Source: an uncultured Clostridium sp. (GTDB lineage: Bacteria > Bacillota > Clostridia > TANB77 > CAG-465). Taken from it: a stretch of 5,734 nucleotides of DNA. The notes beneath the pieces were generated by a model. It saw only the letters and a list, made by a program, of their open reading frames with translations, ran no database searches and was not told where the DNA came from. A program made the translations under genes and the position numbers. Position 1 is the stretch's first letter; each line of letters begins with the position of its first letter. The stretch lies in contig USJA01000072.1 in NCBI GenBank assembly GCA_900554875.1, positions 1-5,734 of the forward strand, given 5' to 3'. Shown here piece by piece: positions 5,177 through 5,734 of the stretch.

Positions 5177-5734
5177 TTATTTCTCCTCAACTAAAAATAC
5201 CCTATATGCCTTAGGTCTAAATATTTTTCTAATATTTTTTATCCTTTGATAATATTTTTGTTTAAATGGATATGAATATTCTTTTATTACTTTTCCACCT
5301 GATTTATTTATCATATTCCTCCAATGTTTTAAAGTCAAAAATCTATCATCCCCATGAAGTGTCTCGTCATCATCAAACCACTTAGTTGGTATGACTATTA
5401 TTACTTTTTTAGCAATTCTTAATTGTTGTTTAATTGTATCCATTATCATATTATCATCAAAATGTTCTAATACACCTACACTATATGCTAAATCAAATTC
5501 CTTTTCTTGAAAATCAAGTTCAAACATAGACTTTTTTATATATTTAACTTTTCTTTCCCCAAAATATTCTCTTTCTAATTCTTTAGCCAGCTTTATAATA
5601 TGTTCATTTACATCTATACCTGTTACATCGAATCCTTCACTTGCCAATTGTGAACAAACTATACCTGTACCAGACCCAACTTCTAATATTTTTCCATTAT
5701 TACATTCTTTTTTTAGAATTTTAATTAATTTTTT
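5177..5734 (-). CDS. Class I SAM-dependent methyltransferase, 5'-truncated by window edge
   Basis: The frame is open to the right edge, so the N-terminus lies outside; the TTG at 5647 is an internal codon. The visible 185 residues contain the complete core of a class I methyltransferase. The SAM-binding motif I reads KILEVGSGTGIVCSQLA, followed by the acidic strand-2 end FDVTGIDVN, the post-I region around SMFELDF (adenine contact), motif FDLAYSVGVLEHF and the strand KKVIIVIPTKW. The C-terminus ends in a basic stretch (QRIKNIRKIFRPKAYRVF). This is the 'type 11' small-molecule methyltransferase pattern; no tRNA or rRNA recognition domain is visible, and the substrate is unknown. It is the first gene seen of the minus-strand operon and sits 2 bp upstream of the GHMP-methyltransferase fusion, so both methyltransferases probably act in one pathway. 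Confidence 0.88.
   Translation of the reverse strand, partial: KKLIKILKKECNNGKILEVGSGTGIVCSQLASEGFDVTGIDVNEHIIKLAKELEREYFGERKVKYIKKSMFELDFQEKEFDLAYSVGVLEHFDDNMIMDTIKQQLRIAKKVIIVIPTKWFDDDETLHGDDRFLTLKHWRNMINKSGGKVIKEYSYPFKQKYYQRIKNIRKIFRPKAYRVFLVEEK
5182..5188 (-). promoter_or_regulatory. Ribosome binding site of the GHMP-methyltransferase fusion gene
   Basis: The minus strand reads GAGGAGA, 7 bases before the ATG at 5174-5172. It lies within the last codons of the upstream methyltransferase, whose TAA stop is only 2 bases from this start, a layout typical of translational coupling. Confidence 0.8.

Noticed and set aside
5645..5647. TTG as the start of the last methyltransferase
   Set aside because: The frame continues to the right edge and contains SAM-binding motif I upstream of this codon, so the gene is cut by the window.
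1..5734. Search for tRNA, rRNA, CRISPR arrays, insertion-sequence ends or riboswitches
   Set aside because: No cloverleaf, regularly spaced repeats, transposase frame or recognisable riboswitch core was seen. Transposon ends flanking the chimeric junction were looked for and not found.

Overview
The window is very AT-rich. It carries the end of the spoIIIA sporulation operon, strong AGGAGG-type ribosome binding sites and closely packed genes. Together these point to a low-GC, spore-forming (or formerly spore-forming) member of the Clostridia, possibly a gut lineage. The species cannot be named from this sequence alone.

Left part, plus strand (1-1047). The 3' part of spoIIIAG runs in from the left edge. 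It is followed by a ribosome binding site and the start of spoIIIAH. After about 75 codons the spoIIIAH reading frame passes without a break into the C-terminal half of a MacB/LolD-type ABC transporter ATPase (signature, Walker B, D-loop and H-loop present; Walker A and Q-loop absent). The transporter's permease start codon overlaps the ATPase stop codon, as in a normal ABC operon, but the permease frame ends after 15 codons. This looks like a deletion or recombination scar, or an assembly join, that has removed the C-terminal half of SpoIIIAH and the N-terminal half of the ATPase.

Middle (1048-1270). About 220 bp hold no convincing gene. They contain degenerate coding-like scraps and a good bidirectional rho-independent terminator (1181-1218) that separates the two convergent transcription units.

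Right part, minus strand (5734 down to 1271). Five genes lie head to tail: a class I SAM-dependent methyltransferase (its 5' end runs off the right edge); a 574-residue fusion of a GHMP-superfamily domain, resembling beta-RFAP synthase and kinases, to a second SAM methyltransferase; a fold-type I PLP enzyme of the HisC/CobD aminotransferase group; a divergent HAM1/RdgB-type nucleotide pyrophosphatase; and a divergent GreA/GreB-type transcription elongation factor. The first four are spaced by 2 bp, an overlap, and 12 bp, so they are probably one translationally coupled operon. The GreA-like gene follows after 45 bp, behind a weak hairpin, and may be read through or have its own promoter.

The two methyltransferases, the GHMP/RFAP-synthase-like domain, the PLP enzyme and the nucleotide-cleaning enzyme do not match any standard housekeeping operon I recognise. 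They look like a small-molecule pathway (two tailoring methyltransferases, a phosphoryl- or phosphoribosyl-transfer step, a PLP step). The pyrophosphatase, and possibly the GreA-like protein, could act on an unusual nucleotide. That reading is inference; the individual family assignments rest on visible motifs.
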